This document shows, in pieces, positions 7,866 through 16,303 of a stretch of 64,000 nt of DNA. Source of the stretch: Propionibacterium acidifaciens DSM 21887. Its GTDB lineage: Bacteria > Actinomycetota > Actinomycetes > Propionibacteriales > Propionibacteriaceae. The notes under the pieces were generated by a model that saw only the letters and a program-made list of their open reading frames with translations, was not told the DNA's origin and searched no databases. Numbering within the stretch: position 1 is the first letter of the stretch; the number at the start of each line of letters is the position of its first letter. The translations under genes and the position numbers were made by a program. Where the stretch lies: the NCBI RefSeq assembly GCF_000426605.1, contig NZ_AUFR01000007.1, positions 62,001-126,000 of the forward strand. The letters run 5' to 3'.

Positions 7866-8635
7866 CAGTGCTCACCGCCCTCGGCCGGGACCGGCTGACC
7901 GGCGGCCTGAGCGGGACGTCCGGGCATCGCATGGAGGGGCTTGTCGGCGATGATCCGACCGTCGGCCAGCTGGAGGAGCCGGTCGGCGTAGCCTGCGGCG
8001 TGCGGGTCGTGGGTGACCATGACGATCGTCTGACCGAGCTCGTGGACGCAGCGCGTGAGGAAGTCGAGGAGCTCGTCGCTGGAGGCCGAGTCGAGGGCGC
8101 CGGTCGGCTCGTCGGCGAAGATGACGTCGGGGCGGGTGATGAGCGCGCGGGCCGCGGCGACGCGCTGGGCCTGGCCGCCGGACAGCTCGCCGGGGCGGTG
8201 TCCCAGACGCTCGGTGAGGCCGAGCACCGTGACGATCGTGGTGAACCACTCCTCGTCCGGCTTGACATGGGCGAGTTTGAGGGGGAGCAGGATGTTCTCG
8301 CGGGCGCTCATCGTCGGCAGCAGGTTGAACGACTGGAAGATGAAGCCGATGCGGCGTCGGCGCAGCAGGGTGAGCGCCTTGTCGTTGAGGGAGGTGGCGT
8401 CCACCTGGCCGATGACCACCCGGCCCTCCGTGGGGGTGTCCAGCCCGGCGGCGCAGTGCATGAGCGTCGACTTGCCCGAGCCCGAGGGGCCCATGATGGC
8501 GGTGAACTGGCCGCGCCGGAAGTCGACGGTCACGTGGTCGAGCGCCACGACGCGGGTGTCGCCCTGCCCGTAGACCTTCGTGAGCTGCTCGGTGTGCACC
8601 GCAGCCGTCGTCGGCTGCGCGATCGTTGTCGTCAT
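7865..8635 (-). CDS. ABC transporter ATP-binding protein (MacB/LolD type)
   Basis: ATPase of 256 residues that powers the downstream FtsX permease. It has Walker A GPSGSGKST, Q-loop FQSFNLLPTM, signature LSGGQAQRVAAARAL, Walker B VIFADEPTGALD and switch His in VTHDP. The ADEPTGALD form is typical of the LolD/MacB subfamily. The start chosen is ATG at 8635 with AGAGGA upstream; reading further upstream adds basic sequence not seen in the family. The genes overlap and form a two-gene operon, preceded by about 260 bp separating it from the two-component system, whose genes lie immediately upstream on the same strand and could control it (inference). Confidence 0.9.
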   Translation of the reverse strand: MTTTIAQPTTAAVHTEQLTKVYGQGDTRVVALDHVTVDFRRGQFTAIMGPSGSGKSTLMHCAAGLDTPTEGRVVIGQVDATSLNDKALTLLRRRRIGFIFQSFNLLPTMSARENILLPLKLAHVKPDEEWFTTIVTVLGLTERLGHRPGELSGGQAQRVAAARALITRPDVIFADEPTGALDSASSDELLDFLTRCVHELGQTIVMVTHDPHAAGYADRLLQLADGRIIADKPLHAMPGRPAQAAGQPVPAEGGEH

Positions 8636-8895
8636 GGTGATCCTCTTGTCGGAATGCTTTGCGACGAGGGGAATCACTCGCCGCCGGTGATCCCATCGTT
8701 CTCGGGCCCGGCGTGCCCGCACATCGGGCGCGGGGCGGGTTCGCGGTTCATACCGGGGAGGGAGCCGTCGTCGTCGACTCGTCCGATCGGAGGAGGAACG
8801 GGCGTCCGGGCCGACTACGGGGAGGAGGGGCCCTCGGCCCGATCGGCGTGGTCGGGCCCGACCACGCGCGCGTCGGCGGTGGCGCGCCGCCCGTC

Positions 8896-9582
8896 TCAGC
8901 CGCGGGGCTGGACCATCCCCGCGTCGTACGCGAAGACGACCATGTGCACGCGGTCGCGCAACCCCAGCTTGGCGAGGATGTGGCCCACGTGCGTCTTGAC
9001 GGTGGCCTCGCCGAGGAAGAGCCGCTCGGCGATCTCGGAGTTGTTGAGGCCCTGACCGACGAGCGTGAGCACCTCGCGCTCGCGCTCGGTGAGAGCCTCC
9101 AGCCGCTCGCGGGCGCCGCCGCCCTGGTCGGCCCTGGGCAGCGTGGGTACGAAGCGCTCCAGCAGCCGCCGGGTCGCGCTCGGGGCGACGACCGCCTCGC
9201 CTGACGCGACGGCCCGGATGGCGGCCAGCAGCTCCGCCGGCCCGGCGTCCTTGAGCAGGAAGCCGGAGGCGCCGGCCTGCAGGGCCGAGTAGACGTACTC
9301 GTCGAGGTCGAAGGTGGTCAGCACGAGCACCTTCGTGTCGGTGGCTGAGGTGATCGACTCGGTGGCGGCCACCCCGTTGAGGTGAGGCATGCGGATGTCC
9401 ATGAGGACGAGGTCGGGGCGCGCATCGGAGGGGGCTCCGACGACCGCGTCCACGGCGGCCCGGCCGTCGCCCACCTCGCCGACGACGGTCATGTCCTGCT
9501 GCGCGTCGAGCACCATGCGGAAGCCCGCCCGGACCATTTCCTGGTCATCGGCGAGCAGTAGCGTGATGATGTTCTCGGTCAT
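8896..9582 (-). CDS. NarL/LuxR-family response regulator
   Basis: A 228-residue transcription regulator. The receiver domain covers residues 1-125 with acidic pocket D12-D13, phosphoacceptor D62 in VLMDIRMP, and the conserved T and K near 90 and 112 (VLTTF, LLKDAG). A LuxR-type helix-turn-helix spans about 165-220 (LTEREREVLTLVGQGLNNSE...ATVKTHVGHILAKLGLRDR). It overlaps the 3' end of the histidine kinase gene and is its evident partner. Targets are not shown by the sequence; the FtsX-type ABC operon directly downstream is a common arrangement for such pairs. Confidence 0.93.
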   Translation of the reverse strand: MTENIITLLLADDQEMVRAGFRMVLDAQQDMTVVGEVGDGRAAVDAVVGAPSDARPDLVLMDIRMPHLNGVAATESITSATDTKVLVLTTFDLDEYVYSALQAGASGFLLKDAGPAELLAAIRAVASGEAVVAPSATRRLLERFVPTLPRADQGGGARERLEALTEREREVLTLVGQGLNNSEIAERLFLGEATVKTHVGHILAKLGLRDRVHMVVFAYDAGMVQPRG

Positions 9583-10943
9583 GAGTTATTCCTCGTCAGA
9601 TCGGTGATTCTGCTCAACGGGGCCGGCGCGCCGGGCCCTTCGGCGCCGGTGCGCCGATCGCTCGGCGGACCGTCCTCGTCGACCGGGATGATCGCGAGCA
9701 CCTCGAAGCCCCCGTCGAGCCTCGGCCGCGCCGCGAGCGTACCCCCGAAGGGGGCGACGCGTTCGCGCATCCCGATGAGCCCGTGGCCGTGTCCGTCATC
9801 GGCGTCGGCGCCGTTCCCGTCGTCGCGGATGCTGATCATCAGGCCCGTGCCGGAGTGCGTGAGGTGCACCCAGGCGTGCGCGCCCGGCCCCGCGTGCTTG
9901 ATCACGTTCGTCAGGGACTCCTGGACGATGCGGTAGGCGGCCGTCTCGCGGGCGGGGCCGAGCGGGGCGTGCGCCTCGGGGGAGCCGTCGACGGCGTAGT
10001 CGATGTCCAGCCCGGAGACCCGCGTCGACTCGATGAGCTCGTCGACCTCGTCGAGCAGTGGCTGGGGGGCCATCTCGGGCGCCTCGCCCTCGCGGAGCAC
10101 GCCGACGAGCGCGCGCGTCTCGCGCAGCGCCTCGCGGGAGGTGGATGCGATGCGGGCCAGGGCCTCGCGGGCCAGTTCGAGCTTGGCGGCGGCGTCGCCG
10201 GGCTGGTCGAGCGCGTAGGAGGCGCCGTCGGTCTGGACGACGATGACGCTCAGCGAGTGGGCGACGACGTCGTGCATCTCGCGGGCGATGCGCGAGCGCT
10301 CCTGCTCGGCGGCCAGCTGCGCGAAGCGGTCGCGTTCGGCGGCGATGGCGTCGGCGCGGTCCTTGAGGGTGCGCACCGTCGTGAAGCGTTCGCGGGTGAA
10401 GGCGCCCAGGAGCCAGCAGACGGTGACCGAGGCGGCGAGCATCACGAAGAGGAAGGTCATGATGCCCACGACGTCGTGAGGGCCCGACCCGTCGCTCTGC
10501 GAGCCCACGGCGGCGCCCGTCGTCCATTTGATGGCCGCGGCGAGCGAGGCGGCGACGCCCAGGGCCAGCCACAGCCTGCGCGCCCGCTCGCTGCCGTAGG
10601 CGGCGACGGCGAACATCGCGATGAGCACGAAGATGTTCGGGAACATCGGGATGGGCACGACGGCGAGTTGCACCAGGTGGGGGACGACGAGCAGGGTGCA
10701 CATGAGCGCCGGCCGCGTGCGGCGCCAGATGAGCGGTGCCGCGTACGAGACGCCCCAGGCGATCATGAGGACGTGGTTGAACGCGGTGCTCGGGAAGTAG
10801 CCGAGAGGATTCTCCTGCTCCTCCGCGGTGAAGAGGGAGAGCGTGTTGCCGAGGGTCGGCTGCACCAGGATGAGCGCCCAGATGACATCGCCCGCCATCG
10901 GGTGCAGGCCGAACCAGTTGGCAAGGCGTTTGATGATCCTCAC
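9579..10943 (-). CDS. Sensor histidine kinase (HisKA_3 type)
   Basis: A 454-residue membrane sensor kinase. About five hydrophobic segments lie between residues 18 and 185. A coiled segment then leads into the HisKA_3 dimerisation box with phosphoacceptor H224 in AREMHDVVAHSLSVIV. A HATPase domain follows at about 320-430 with N-box-like ESLTNVIKHAG and glycine-rich DDGNGA and GHGLIGMRER. The start is GTG at 10943. Its 3' end overlaps the response regulator by four bases, so the two are transcribed together. The absence of a large extracellular domain suggests intramembrane sensing, for example of cell-envelope stress (inference). Confidence 0.92.
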   Translation of the reverse strand: MRIIKRLANWFGLHPMAGDVIWALILVQPTLGNTLSLFTAEEQENPLGYFPSTAFNHVLMIAWGVSYAAPLIWRRTRPALMCTLLVVPHLVQLAVVPIPMFPNIFVLIAMFAVAAYGSERARRLWLALGVAASLAAAIKWTTGAAVGSQSDGSGPHDVVGIMTFLFVMLAASVTVCWLLGAFTRERFTTVRTLKDRADAIAAERDRFAQLAAEQERSRIAREMHDVVAHSLSVIVVQTDGASYALDQPGDAAAKLELAREALARIASTSREALRETRALVGVLREGEAPEMAPQPLLDEVDELIESTRVSGLDIDYAVDGSPEAHAPLGPARETAAYRIVQESLTNVIKHAGPGAHAWVHLTHSGTGLMISIRDDGNGADADDGHGHGLIGMRERVAPFGGTLAARPRLDGGFEVLAIIPVDEDGPPSDRRTGAEGPGAPAPLSRITDLTRNNS

Positions 10944-11039
10944 GCGGCAAGACTACGGGCGGGCCCCTCGTCGCGGATCCACCCGTCGGTTGAGGCGGTG
11001 CGCGTTCGCGTGTCGGTCGGGGACGGGCCGGTCCTCCGC

Positions 11040-11175
11040 TCCCACCTCGTCGTCCCGTCTCTCGCCGTGTGCGTCCCGCCTCCCACCCCACTTCTGCGTT
11101 CGCACCCGGGTTGTGTCCGAGGTGGGAGCGCAGAAGTGAGGTGGAGCGCAGAAGTGAGGTGGGAACGACGAGGGT
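11040..11175. repeat. Dispersed palindromic element, copy 2
   Basis: Best-kept copy. The inner arm CCACCCCACTTCTGCGTTCG (from about 11085) pairs with GAGCGCAGAAGTGAGGTGG (ending at about 11144) around CCCGGG-TTGTGTCCGAGG. A second GCGCAGAAGTGAGGTGGGA follows in tandem, and an outer arm (CCACCTCGTCGT, GACGAGG) encloses all of it. Related copies lie at 141-255 and 42190-42299. It sits between the histidine kinase start and the upp stop. Confidence 0.75.
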
Positions 11176-11191
11176 CGGGCCGGGGCGGCCC

Positions 11192-11830
11192 TCACTCGGC
11201 CAGGCCGTAGAGGCGGTCGCCGGCGTCCCCCAGGCCCGGGACGATGTAGCCGCGTTCGTTGAGCCGCTCGTCGATCGAGGCCACGACGAGCCGGCCGTCG
11301 ACGTCGGTCGAGTCCATGAGCCCGCGCACGCGCTCGATGCCCTCCGGGGCGGCCAGCAGGCAGATGCAGGTGATGTCGGTCGCGCCCCGTCGGGCCAGGA
11401 AGTGCACGCAGCCCGCCAGCGAGCCGCCGGTGGCGAGCATCGGGTCGAGCACATAGCACTGGCGTCCGGACAGGTCGTGCGGCAGCCGTTCGGCATAGGT
11501 GGTGGGCTTGAGCGTCCGCTCGTCGCGGGCCATCCCGACGAAACCGACCTCCGCCGTCGGGACGAGGCGGGTGAAGCCCTCGAGCATGCCCAGGCCGGCG
11601 CGCAGGATCGGCACGACGAGGGGCTTCTCGCTGAGCCGGACGCCGGTCGTCGGGGCGACGGGGGTGGTGATCCCGGCCTGTTCGACGCGCACCTGACGGG
11701 TCGCCTCGTAGGCCAGCAGGGTCACGAGCTCGGCGACGAGCAGGCGGAAGGTCGGGCTCGACGTGCTCTCCTCGCGCAGGTGAGTGAGCTTGTGAGCGAC
11801 CAGAGGATGATCAACGACGCGCAGTTCCAC
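11192..11830 (-). CDS. upp: Uracil phosphoribosyltransferase
   Basis: Pyrimidine salvage enzyme converting uracil and PRPP to UMP in the cytosol. The 212-residue product has [12 protein letters not shown]-like [13 protein letters not shown], the PRPP-binding loop [10 protein letters not shown], and the C-terminal uracil-binding [18 protein letters not shown]. Length matches the family (about 210). GTG at 11830 is taken as the start because [16 protein letters not shown] is the usual beginning; no longer version is plausible. It is transcribed divergently from the tadA-associated gene, an arrangement often seen in actinobacteria. Confidence 0.95.
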   Translation of the reverse strand: MELRVVDHPLVAHKLTHLREESTSSPTFRLLVAELVTLLAYEATRQVRVEQAGITTPVAPTTGVRLSEKPLVVPILRAGLGMLEGFTRLVPTAEVGFVGMARDERTLKPTTYAERLPHDLSGRQCYVLDPMLATGGSLAGCVHFLARRGATDITCICLLAAPEGIERVRGLMDSTDVDGRLVVASIDERLNERGYIVPGLGDAGDRLYGLAE

Positions 11831-11935
11831 GGGCCCGAGTGTCCCATACACTTGGGTTACTCGGTGCGCGGGGCATGGGCGCCGAGCGGGGAGCCCCGGG
11901 CAACCGGTGCCGGCTGGGCCATACAGGAGGTCGAC

Positions 11936-12607
11936 ATGGCTGAGGACATGACGAGGGATTTCGACGACGACGAGGATGCCGAGGAGCTCGACAGCCTCGA
12001 TGATCGCGACGACGCCGACCGTGGTGTCATCTCCGATGACTACGACGACCTCGACGACGATGAGGACGAGGACGGCCTCGACGATGACGACACGGACGAC
12101 GATGACGACGAGGACGACTACGAGGACGCCACAGCCGACGAGATCGACTTCGTGGCGGCCCTCTACCGCGAGGACGGCGCCCCCGTCGTCATGCCGCTGT
12201 CCGACGCCTGCGCCAACGACCTCGACGAGCTGATCGCCCAGCTGCGCCGCATGCCGGGCGACACCGGCGCGGTTGGCGTCGCCAGCGTCAACGGCGAGTT
12301 CTTCGTCGTCGGCCGCTGTCGCGGGCGCCAGGTGCAGGTGCTGTTGTCCGACTCGCTGTCGAGCAACGACTGGCCGCTGGCCCGCGACGTCGTCGACTAC
12401 CTCGGACTCGACGTGCCCGACGCCGATGACGACGACGAGGACTCCGAGCCGGTCGGCGACCTCGACATCCTGGCCGACCAGGGCGTCTCCGAGTTCGACA
12501 TGGAGAACATCCTCGACGACCTCGACGAGGACTCCGGCGAGCTGGCGCACCGCGTCATCGAGAAGATCAAGTTCGCCCCCCAGTTCGACCGCGTCATCCA
12601 CCTGTGA
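11936..12607 (+). CDS. tRNA adenosine deaminase-associated protein
   Basis: A 223-residue protein of the actinobacterial family annotated as tRNA adenosine deaminase-associated; its role is unknown. Residues 9-62 are almost entirely Asp and Glu (about four acidic residues in five). A folded domain from about 65 follows, starting [14 protein letters not shown], with [16 protein letters not shown] and [13 protein letters not shown]. The acidic run is far longer than in most relatives as I recall them. The start is supported by AGGAGG six bases before ATG. The gene lies 28 bp upstream of tadA, the basis of the family name. Confidence 0.8.
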   Translation: MAEDMTRDFDDDEDAEELDSLDDRDDADRGVISDDYDDLDDDEDEDGLDDDDTDDDDDEDDYEDATADEIDFVAALYREDGAPVVMPLSDACANDLDELIAQLRRMPGDTGAVGVASVNGEFFVVGRCRGRQVQVLLSDSLSSNDWPLARDVVDYLGLDVPDADDDDEDSEPVGDLDILADQGVSEFDMENILDDLDEDSGELAHRVIEKIKFAPQFDRVIHL

Positions 12608-12635
12608 GGCCGGCTCCCGCGCCCGGGCGGCGGCG

Positions 12636-13088
12636 ATGAGCCGCTGGGGCGCCGCCATGTCCGAGGCGCTGGCCGCCGCCCGCGATGCCGGCGCCGCCGG
12701 CGACGTTCCGGTCGGGGCCGTCGTCCTCGGGCGGGACGGCGCGGTCCTCGCGACGGCCGGCAACCGCCGCGAGCGCGATGCCGATCCCACCGCCCATGCC
12801 GAGGTGCTCGCCCTGCGCGCCGCCGCGAGGGCGCTCGGCCGTTGGCGGCTGGACGACTGCACGCTCGTCGTGACCCTCGAGCCGTGCACCATGTGCGCCG
12901 GGGCGCTCGTCGCGGCGCGGGTCGGGACCCTCGTCTTCGGCGCGTTCGACCCGCGGGCGGGCGCGGTGGCCTCGCTCTTCGACGTCGTGCGCGACCCGCG
13001 GCTGAACCATCGCCCGCAGGTCGTGAGCGGCATCATGGTCGGACCCTGCTCGGCCGTCCTCGACGGCTTCTTCGCCGACCGCCGCTGA
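12636..13088 (+). CDS. tadA: tRNA-specific adenosine deaminase
   Basis: Converts the wobble adenosine 34 of tRNA-Arg(ACG) to inosine. The 150-residue product has the zinc-dependent deaminase signature: H54 and catalytic E56 in AHAEV, and C84 and C87 in EPCTMC. Family features [20 protein letters not shown] and the C-terminal LNH ([11 protein letters not shown]) are present. It follows the acidic associated protein and precedes the tRNA-Ser gene. Confidence 0.93.
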   Translation: MSRWGAAMSEALAAARDAGAAGDVPVGAVVLGRDGAVLATAGNRRERDADPTAHAEVLALRAAARALGRWRLDDCTLVVTLEPCTMCAGALVAARVGTLVFGAFDPRAGAVASLFDVVRDPRLNHRPQVVSGIMVGPCSAVLDGFFADRR

Positions 13089-13158
13089 ACCGGCCGCCGT
13101 GCGCCCGGCGGCCCCGGTCCTGGCGGGCCCGGCACCGGGCCCCGGCCGCGCACGGGAT

Positions 13159-13188
13159 TTGAGCGCGGGCCTCCCGGATCGGTATCGT
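13159..13188 (+). promoter_or_regulatory. Sigma-70-type promoter for tRNA-Ser
   Basis: TTGAGC at 13159-13164, an 18-base spacer and TATCGT at 13183-13188 give 4/6 matches to each consensus box. The tRNA begins eight bases after the -10 element, the expected distance to a start site. Confidence 0.55.
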
Positions 13189-13195
13189 TGCCCCT

Positions 13196-13283
13196 GGTGA
13201 CGTGTCTGAGCGGCCGAAAGAGCTCGCCTCGAAAGCGAGTGTGGTGCAAGCCACCGAGGGTTCAAATCCCTCCGTCACCGCCA
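13196..13283 (+). tRNA. tRNA-Ser (anticodon CGA)
   Basis: A full cloverleaf can be drawn. Acceptor GGTGACG (13196-13202) pairs with CGTCACC (13273-13279), discriminator G at 13280, and CCA encoded at 13281-13283. The anticodon stem-loop CTCGC-CTCGAAA-GCGAG has anticodon CGA, reading UCG. The long variable arm is typical of serine tRNAs, and the T arm carries GGTTCAAAT. The short region after the tRNA has no visible second copy of its 3' end. Confidence 0.95.
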
Positions 13284-13386
13284 CTGGGTCCCCCGCTCCG
13301 GCGGGGGATCCTCTGCGTGCCGGGCGAATCGTGGGCATGACGTGCAGTGGAGCCGATCTGTCAGTCGGCTCCGTCATCATGCGTCC

Positions 13387-14691
13387 ATGACTGATGCCGA
13401 TCGTGAACTCCAGGTCTTCGAGTCCGAGGACGGGATCCTGCTCTGGGGCGTGCCGGAGGCCCTCGCCCTGGTCGACGAGGACCCTGCTCTCACGACCCGG
13501 ACGATCGGATCGTCCAGCCTCGTGGCGCGCCTCGGGACCGTGCTCGGCGGAACCAGTGCGCTGATGACCGAGAGCGGACGCTGGCTCCGGCTCGACGACG
13601 CCTCCGTCGCCTACGTCAGGCGGCACGGGGTGACGAACCTGTCCCGCGGCGTCCTGCGTACCCGTGATCTTGCCGGAGGCGAGGGAACCCGGATAGCCAA
13701 GCATCTGCGGTTCAGCAGCGTGAGTCTGGCCAACCCGGCAGGGACGGCGGTGCTGTCATCCATGGCGACCCAGATGGCCATTCAGCACTCACTCGAGCAG
13801 ATGCAGCGGTGCCTCGAGCAGATCGACGTGAAAGTGGGTCGGCTCATCGAGGCGGACAGAACCAGGGTGATGAGCGAGCTCGACGGATTCGCCGGAGCTG
13901 TCCGCGAGGCTGAATCGCTCCGCGTCGCGACCGGTACGGTCTCAGCGACGACGTGGTCCAAGGTCGAGAACAACTCGACGCCGCTCAGGGCCCACCAGAG
14001 TCGGGCCATCCGGGAACTGAGGTCCTTGGCCGACGAGATCGAGGGGTGCGGAAAGGATGTGGACAGGCTCGCTGATGCGCTGACGCGCGCGGAGAGGGAG
14101 ACCACGTTCTGGATGAAGGTTCTTGCGAGGACGATCCTCATCCAGGACGAGCAGTACTGCGTGGAGCTCGAACGAGTGGCCTCGGACACCCCGGACGAGC
14201 TCGAGGACCACCGTCGGGTCATCGTCACGGTGCGCAGTGAGCGGACCGCGAGCATCATCGAGGCCCTCGAGAGCATCAGCGGGTCGATCGCCAGGAGCGC
14301 CGAGTTGTCGAATGCCGGCTGTGTCATGAACCCCATCAACTCCGGCAGGGTGACCCGGCATGCGAACCGGGTCAACGAAATCATCGACGCCTTCGCCTCC
14401 AGAGCCGGTGTCGAATTGAGCGGTTCACGACAGCTCGACGGCAAGAAATGGTTCCGGGCCGTCGGGGGTATGGCCGGCGACGCGGCCGGCGGGGCATCGA
14501 GGCTCGTGCACGGCGTCGGGGCGCGCGCTGGCAGATTGCACACCGCTCTCGACGACGCCGTGGTGGCACGGGCGAACAGGATCTTGGACGAGCGCAGGTC
14601 CGAGGCCGAGCTCGAGAGGCTGCCGCCCGTACGCGAGGATGCGGCCGGGGACGGGGAAGATCCTCGGTCGGGCGGAACTCGTTCCATCTGA
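13387..14691 (+). CDS. Uncharacterised protein, helical
   Basis: A 434-residue protein that I do not recognise. It has no signal peptide and no clear transmembrane segment. Residues 115-330 are rich in predicted helix with heptad-like leucine and charged spacing (MAIQHSLEQMQRCLEQIDVK, SRAIRELRSLADEI). A Gly/Ala stretch VGGMAGDAAGGASRLVHGVG lies near 360-380. It starts about 100 bp after tRNA-Ser, and its last codons run into repeat cluster C. Base composition is lower in GC than its neighbours, and tRNA-adjacent placement fits horizontally acquired DNA, but no integrase is seen. The start follows GCGTCC, without a strong ribosome site. Confidence 0.7.
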   Translation: MTDADRELQVFESEDGILLWGVPEALALVDEDPALTTRTIGSSSLVARLGTVLGGTSALMTESGRWLRLDDASVAYVRRHGVTNLSRGVLRTRDLAGGEGTRIAKHLRFSSVSLANPAGTAVLSSMATQMAIQHSLEQMQRCLEQIDVKVGRLIEADRTRVMSELDGFAGAVREAESLRVATGTVSATTWSKVENNSTPLRAHQSRAIRELRSLADEIEGCGKDVDRLADALTRAERETTFWMKVLARTILIQDEQYCVELERVASDTPDELEDHRRVIVTVRSERTASIIEALESISGSIARSAELSNAGCVMNPINSGRVTRHANRVNEIIDAFASRAGVELSGSRQLDGKKWFRAVGGMAGDAAGGASRLVHGVGARAGRLHTALDDAVVARANRILDERRSEAELERLPPVREDAAGDGEDPRSGGTRSI

Positions 14692-14767
14692 CGGGTGGGG
14701 GACTCCGCCCCGCGCGGGCGGGGATGATCCCGCTGTTCCGCGTTCCATCTGGCGGGTGGGGAACTCC
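14681..14767. repeat. CRISPR-like repeat pair C (61-bp period)
   Basis: The 26-bp unit GTTCCATCTG-x-CGGGTGGGG-x-ACTCC occurs at 14681-14706 and 14742-14767 with two mismatches. The 35-bp interval contains its own palindrome CCCCGCGCGGGCGGGG followed by ATGATCCC. The first unit overlaps the stop codon of the preceding gene. The period matches clusters A and B although the unit sequence differs. Confidence 0.5.
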
Positions 14768-14820
14768 GAGGGGAGCCCGGTGGCCGCCGTCCGGTCGCCC
14801 CTCCCGGGCGGCGGCGCGCG

Positions 14821-14882
14821 GCGTTGAACCATCCTCATGGGGCGTTGAACCATCCTCATGGGGCGTTGAACCATCCTCATGG
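14821..14882. repeat. Three tandem 21-bp repeats
   Basis: GCGTTGAACCATCCTCATGG plus G is repeated exactly at 14821, 14842 and 14863 (the last without its final G). It lies about 140 bp upstream of the membrane protein gene at 15023. Two helical turns per unit would suit a protein-binding array, but it could be a neutral microsatellite. Confidence 0.85.
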
Positions 14883-15022
14883 ATCGGGGGCTCCGGTAAA
14901 CTTGCCGCGCATGGTGCCGCTCCGTCGCACCGGTGCCCGGCCGGCCCGCGTCGCAATGGGCCGCCCAGGACGCGCCAACGGCGGCTCCGGCGCTGGTCAT
15001 CGAATGTTTGGAGGCGGAATGC

Positions 15023-16276
15023 ATGGCACTGGCTGAGTCCCGCGTCACGACTCGGCGCTCGCTGCCGGTCGGCATCTTCTCGGTGGTCGTCGCCATCGTG
15101 CTCATCACCATCGCCGTCATCTGGTTCCGGTTCGGCACGCCGACGACCTCCATCATCTGGATCGTCCTGGCCGTGCTCGAGATCGTCATCGCCGTCCTCA
15201 TGCTGCGTCCCATCACCTTCCACGTCACCGTCGACGAGGACGGGGTGCGCAACGAGGGCCACGCCCCGTGGTCCATCGACCGCGCCAGCATCGCCAACGG
15301 CGGCGTCATCGCCGCCAAGCACCCGACGATCTGGGTGCGACCGGTGCCCGATGCCGCGCTGAAGCGCTCGCTCGGTTACACGGAGTCCACCATCGTCCCC
15401 GAGCGGAGCTACCTGGCCCCCGTCCGGCGCTCCCAGGCCGAGAGCCTCGCCCGCGCGCTCGCGTCGATCGGTCTGCAGGCCGGCCGCAAGGCCGTCCCCG
15501 AGGAGATCAACAAGATCGGCGCCTTCAGGGTCGGCTCCACCGCCATGGGCATGACCGGCGTCGCCGCCGCGGCCGCTGGCCCCGCGAGGGCGTCCGCCGA
15601 GCCGGACGAGGCCCCCGCGCACGCCATCGGGGCGGCCGGGGCGAAGACCGCCCCGGGTCGGGCGCCCGATCCCGCACCCGCCGCGCCGGTGGCGTCCGCC
15701 GAGCGGACCGCGATCATTCCCGCCGGGCGGACCGCGGCCGTGCCGGCCGCCCGGTACGCCGACGTCCCCGATGCGGCGACTCCCGACCAGGGCCCTCCCG
15801 CGGCTCCGGGCCCGGACCCTCATGCGCCCTCCGGCCGGTCCCCCCGCGCGGCCTCCGAGCAGGACGACGTCATCGAGGCCACCGAGCCCATCGGCTGGCC
15901 GGGCCCGTCCCGGTCCGGACCGCCGGACGGGGTGTCCGGGCCCCCCGCCGGCTCCGAGCCCATCGGCTGGCCCGTCGGGGCCCGCCGGGCCACCCCCGAG
16001 GAGGACGCGGCCTGGTTGTACGGGGACAAGGCCGCCAGCACCGTCGTCACCACCGAGACGCGGGCGCCGCAGCGGGCCCGGCGCGAGGGGCGGGCGGCCG
16101 TCCGCCGGCCAGGTGCCGGGCGGGACGAGTCCTACCATCCCCGTCGGGCCCGGCGCGCGGTCCTCGGGGCCGTCGAGGATCTCGAGGACGAGCGCCCCAC
16201 CCGCCCGATGCGGGCCATCACCGACGACATGACCCGTGAGGAGGCCTTCGGCGCCGAGCCGGAGCCCTCCAGCTGA
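15023..16276 (+). CDS. Uncharacterised membrane protein with long proline/alanine-rich tail
   Basis: A 417-residue protein. Two transmembrane helices lie at about residues 15-34 and 41-60. A small folded region to about 165 (DEDGVRNEGHAPWSIDRASI...RRSQAESLARALASIGL) resembles PH-like or DUF3093-like membrane-anchored domains, but I cannot assign it. The remaining 250 residues are low-complexity Ala/Pro/Gly and carry a repeated EPIGWP motif (EATEPIGWPGPS and GSEPIGWPVG), ending acidic. Start ATG 15023 has GGAGGCGG upstream. It is 27 bp ahead of the antiporter gene and probably co-transcribed with it. Function unknown. Confidence 0.7.
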   Translation: MALAESRVTTRRSLPVGIFSVVVAIVLITIAVIWFRFGTPTTSIIWIVLAVLEIVIAVLMLRPITFHVTVDEDGVRNEGHAPWSIDRASIANGGVIAAKHPTIWVRPVPDAALKRSLGYTESTIVPERSYLAPVRRSQAESLARALASIGLQAGRKAVPEEINKIGAFRVGSTAMGMTGVAAAAAGPARASAEPDEAPAHAIGAAGAKTAPGRAPDPAPAAPVASAERTAIIPAGRTAAVPAARYADVPDAATPDQGPPAAPGPDPHAPSGRSPRAASEQDDVIEATEPIGWPGPSRSGPPDGVSGPPAGSEPIGWPVGARRATPEEDAAWLYGDKAASTVVTTETRAPQRARREGRAAVRRPGAGRDESYHPRRARRAVLGAVEDLEDERPTRPMRAITDDMTREEAFGAEPEPSS

Positions 16277-16303
16277 CCCGGAGCAGACAGGGGGGAGGAG
16301 CCC

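Noticed and set aside
5238-7898. An 886-codon plus-strand frame opposite the FtsX permease
   Set aside because: Its composition is Arg/Gly/Asp/Gln-rich shadow of the permease, which has the expected helices and paired motifs.
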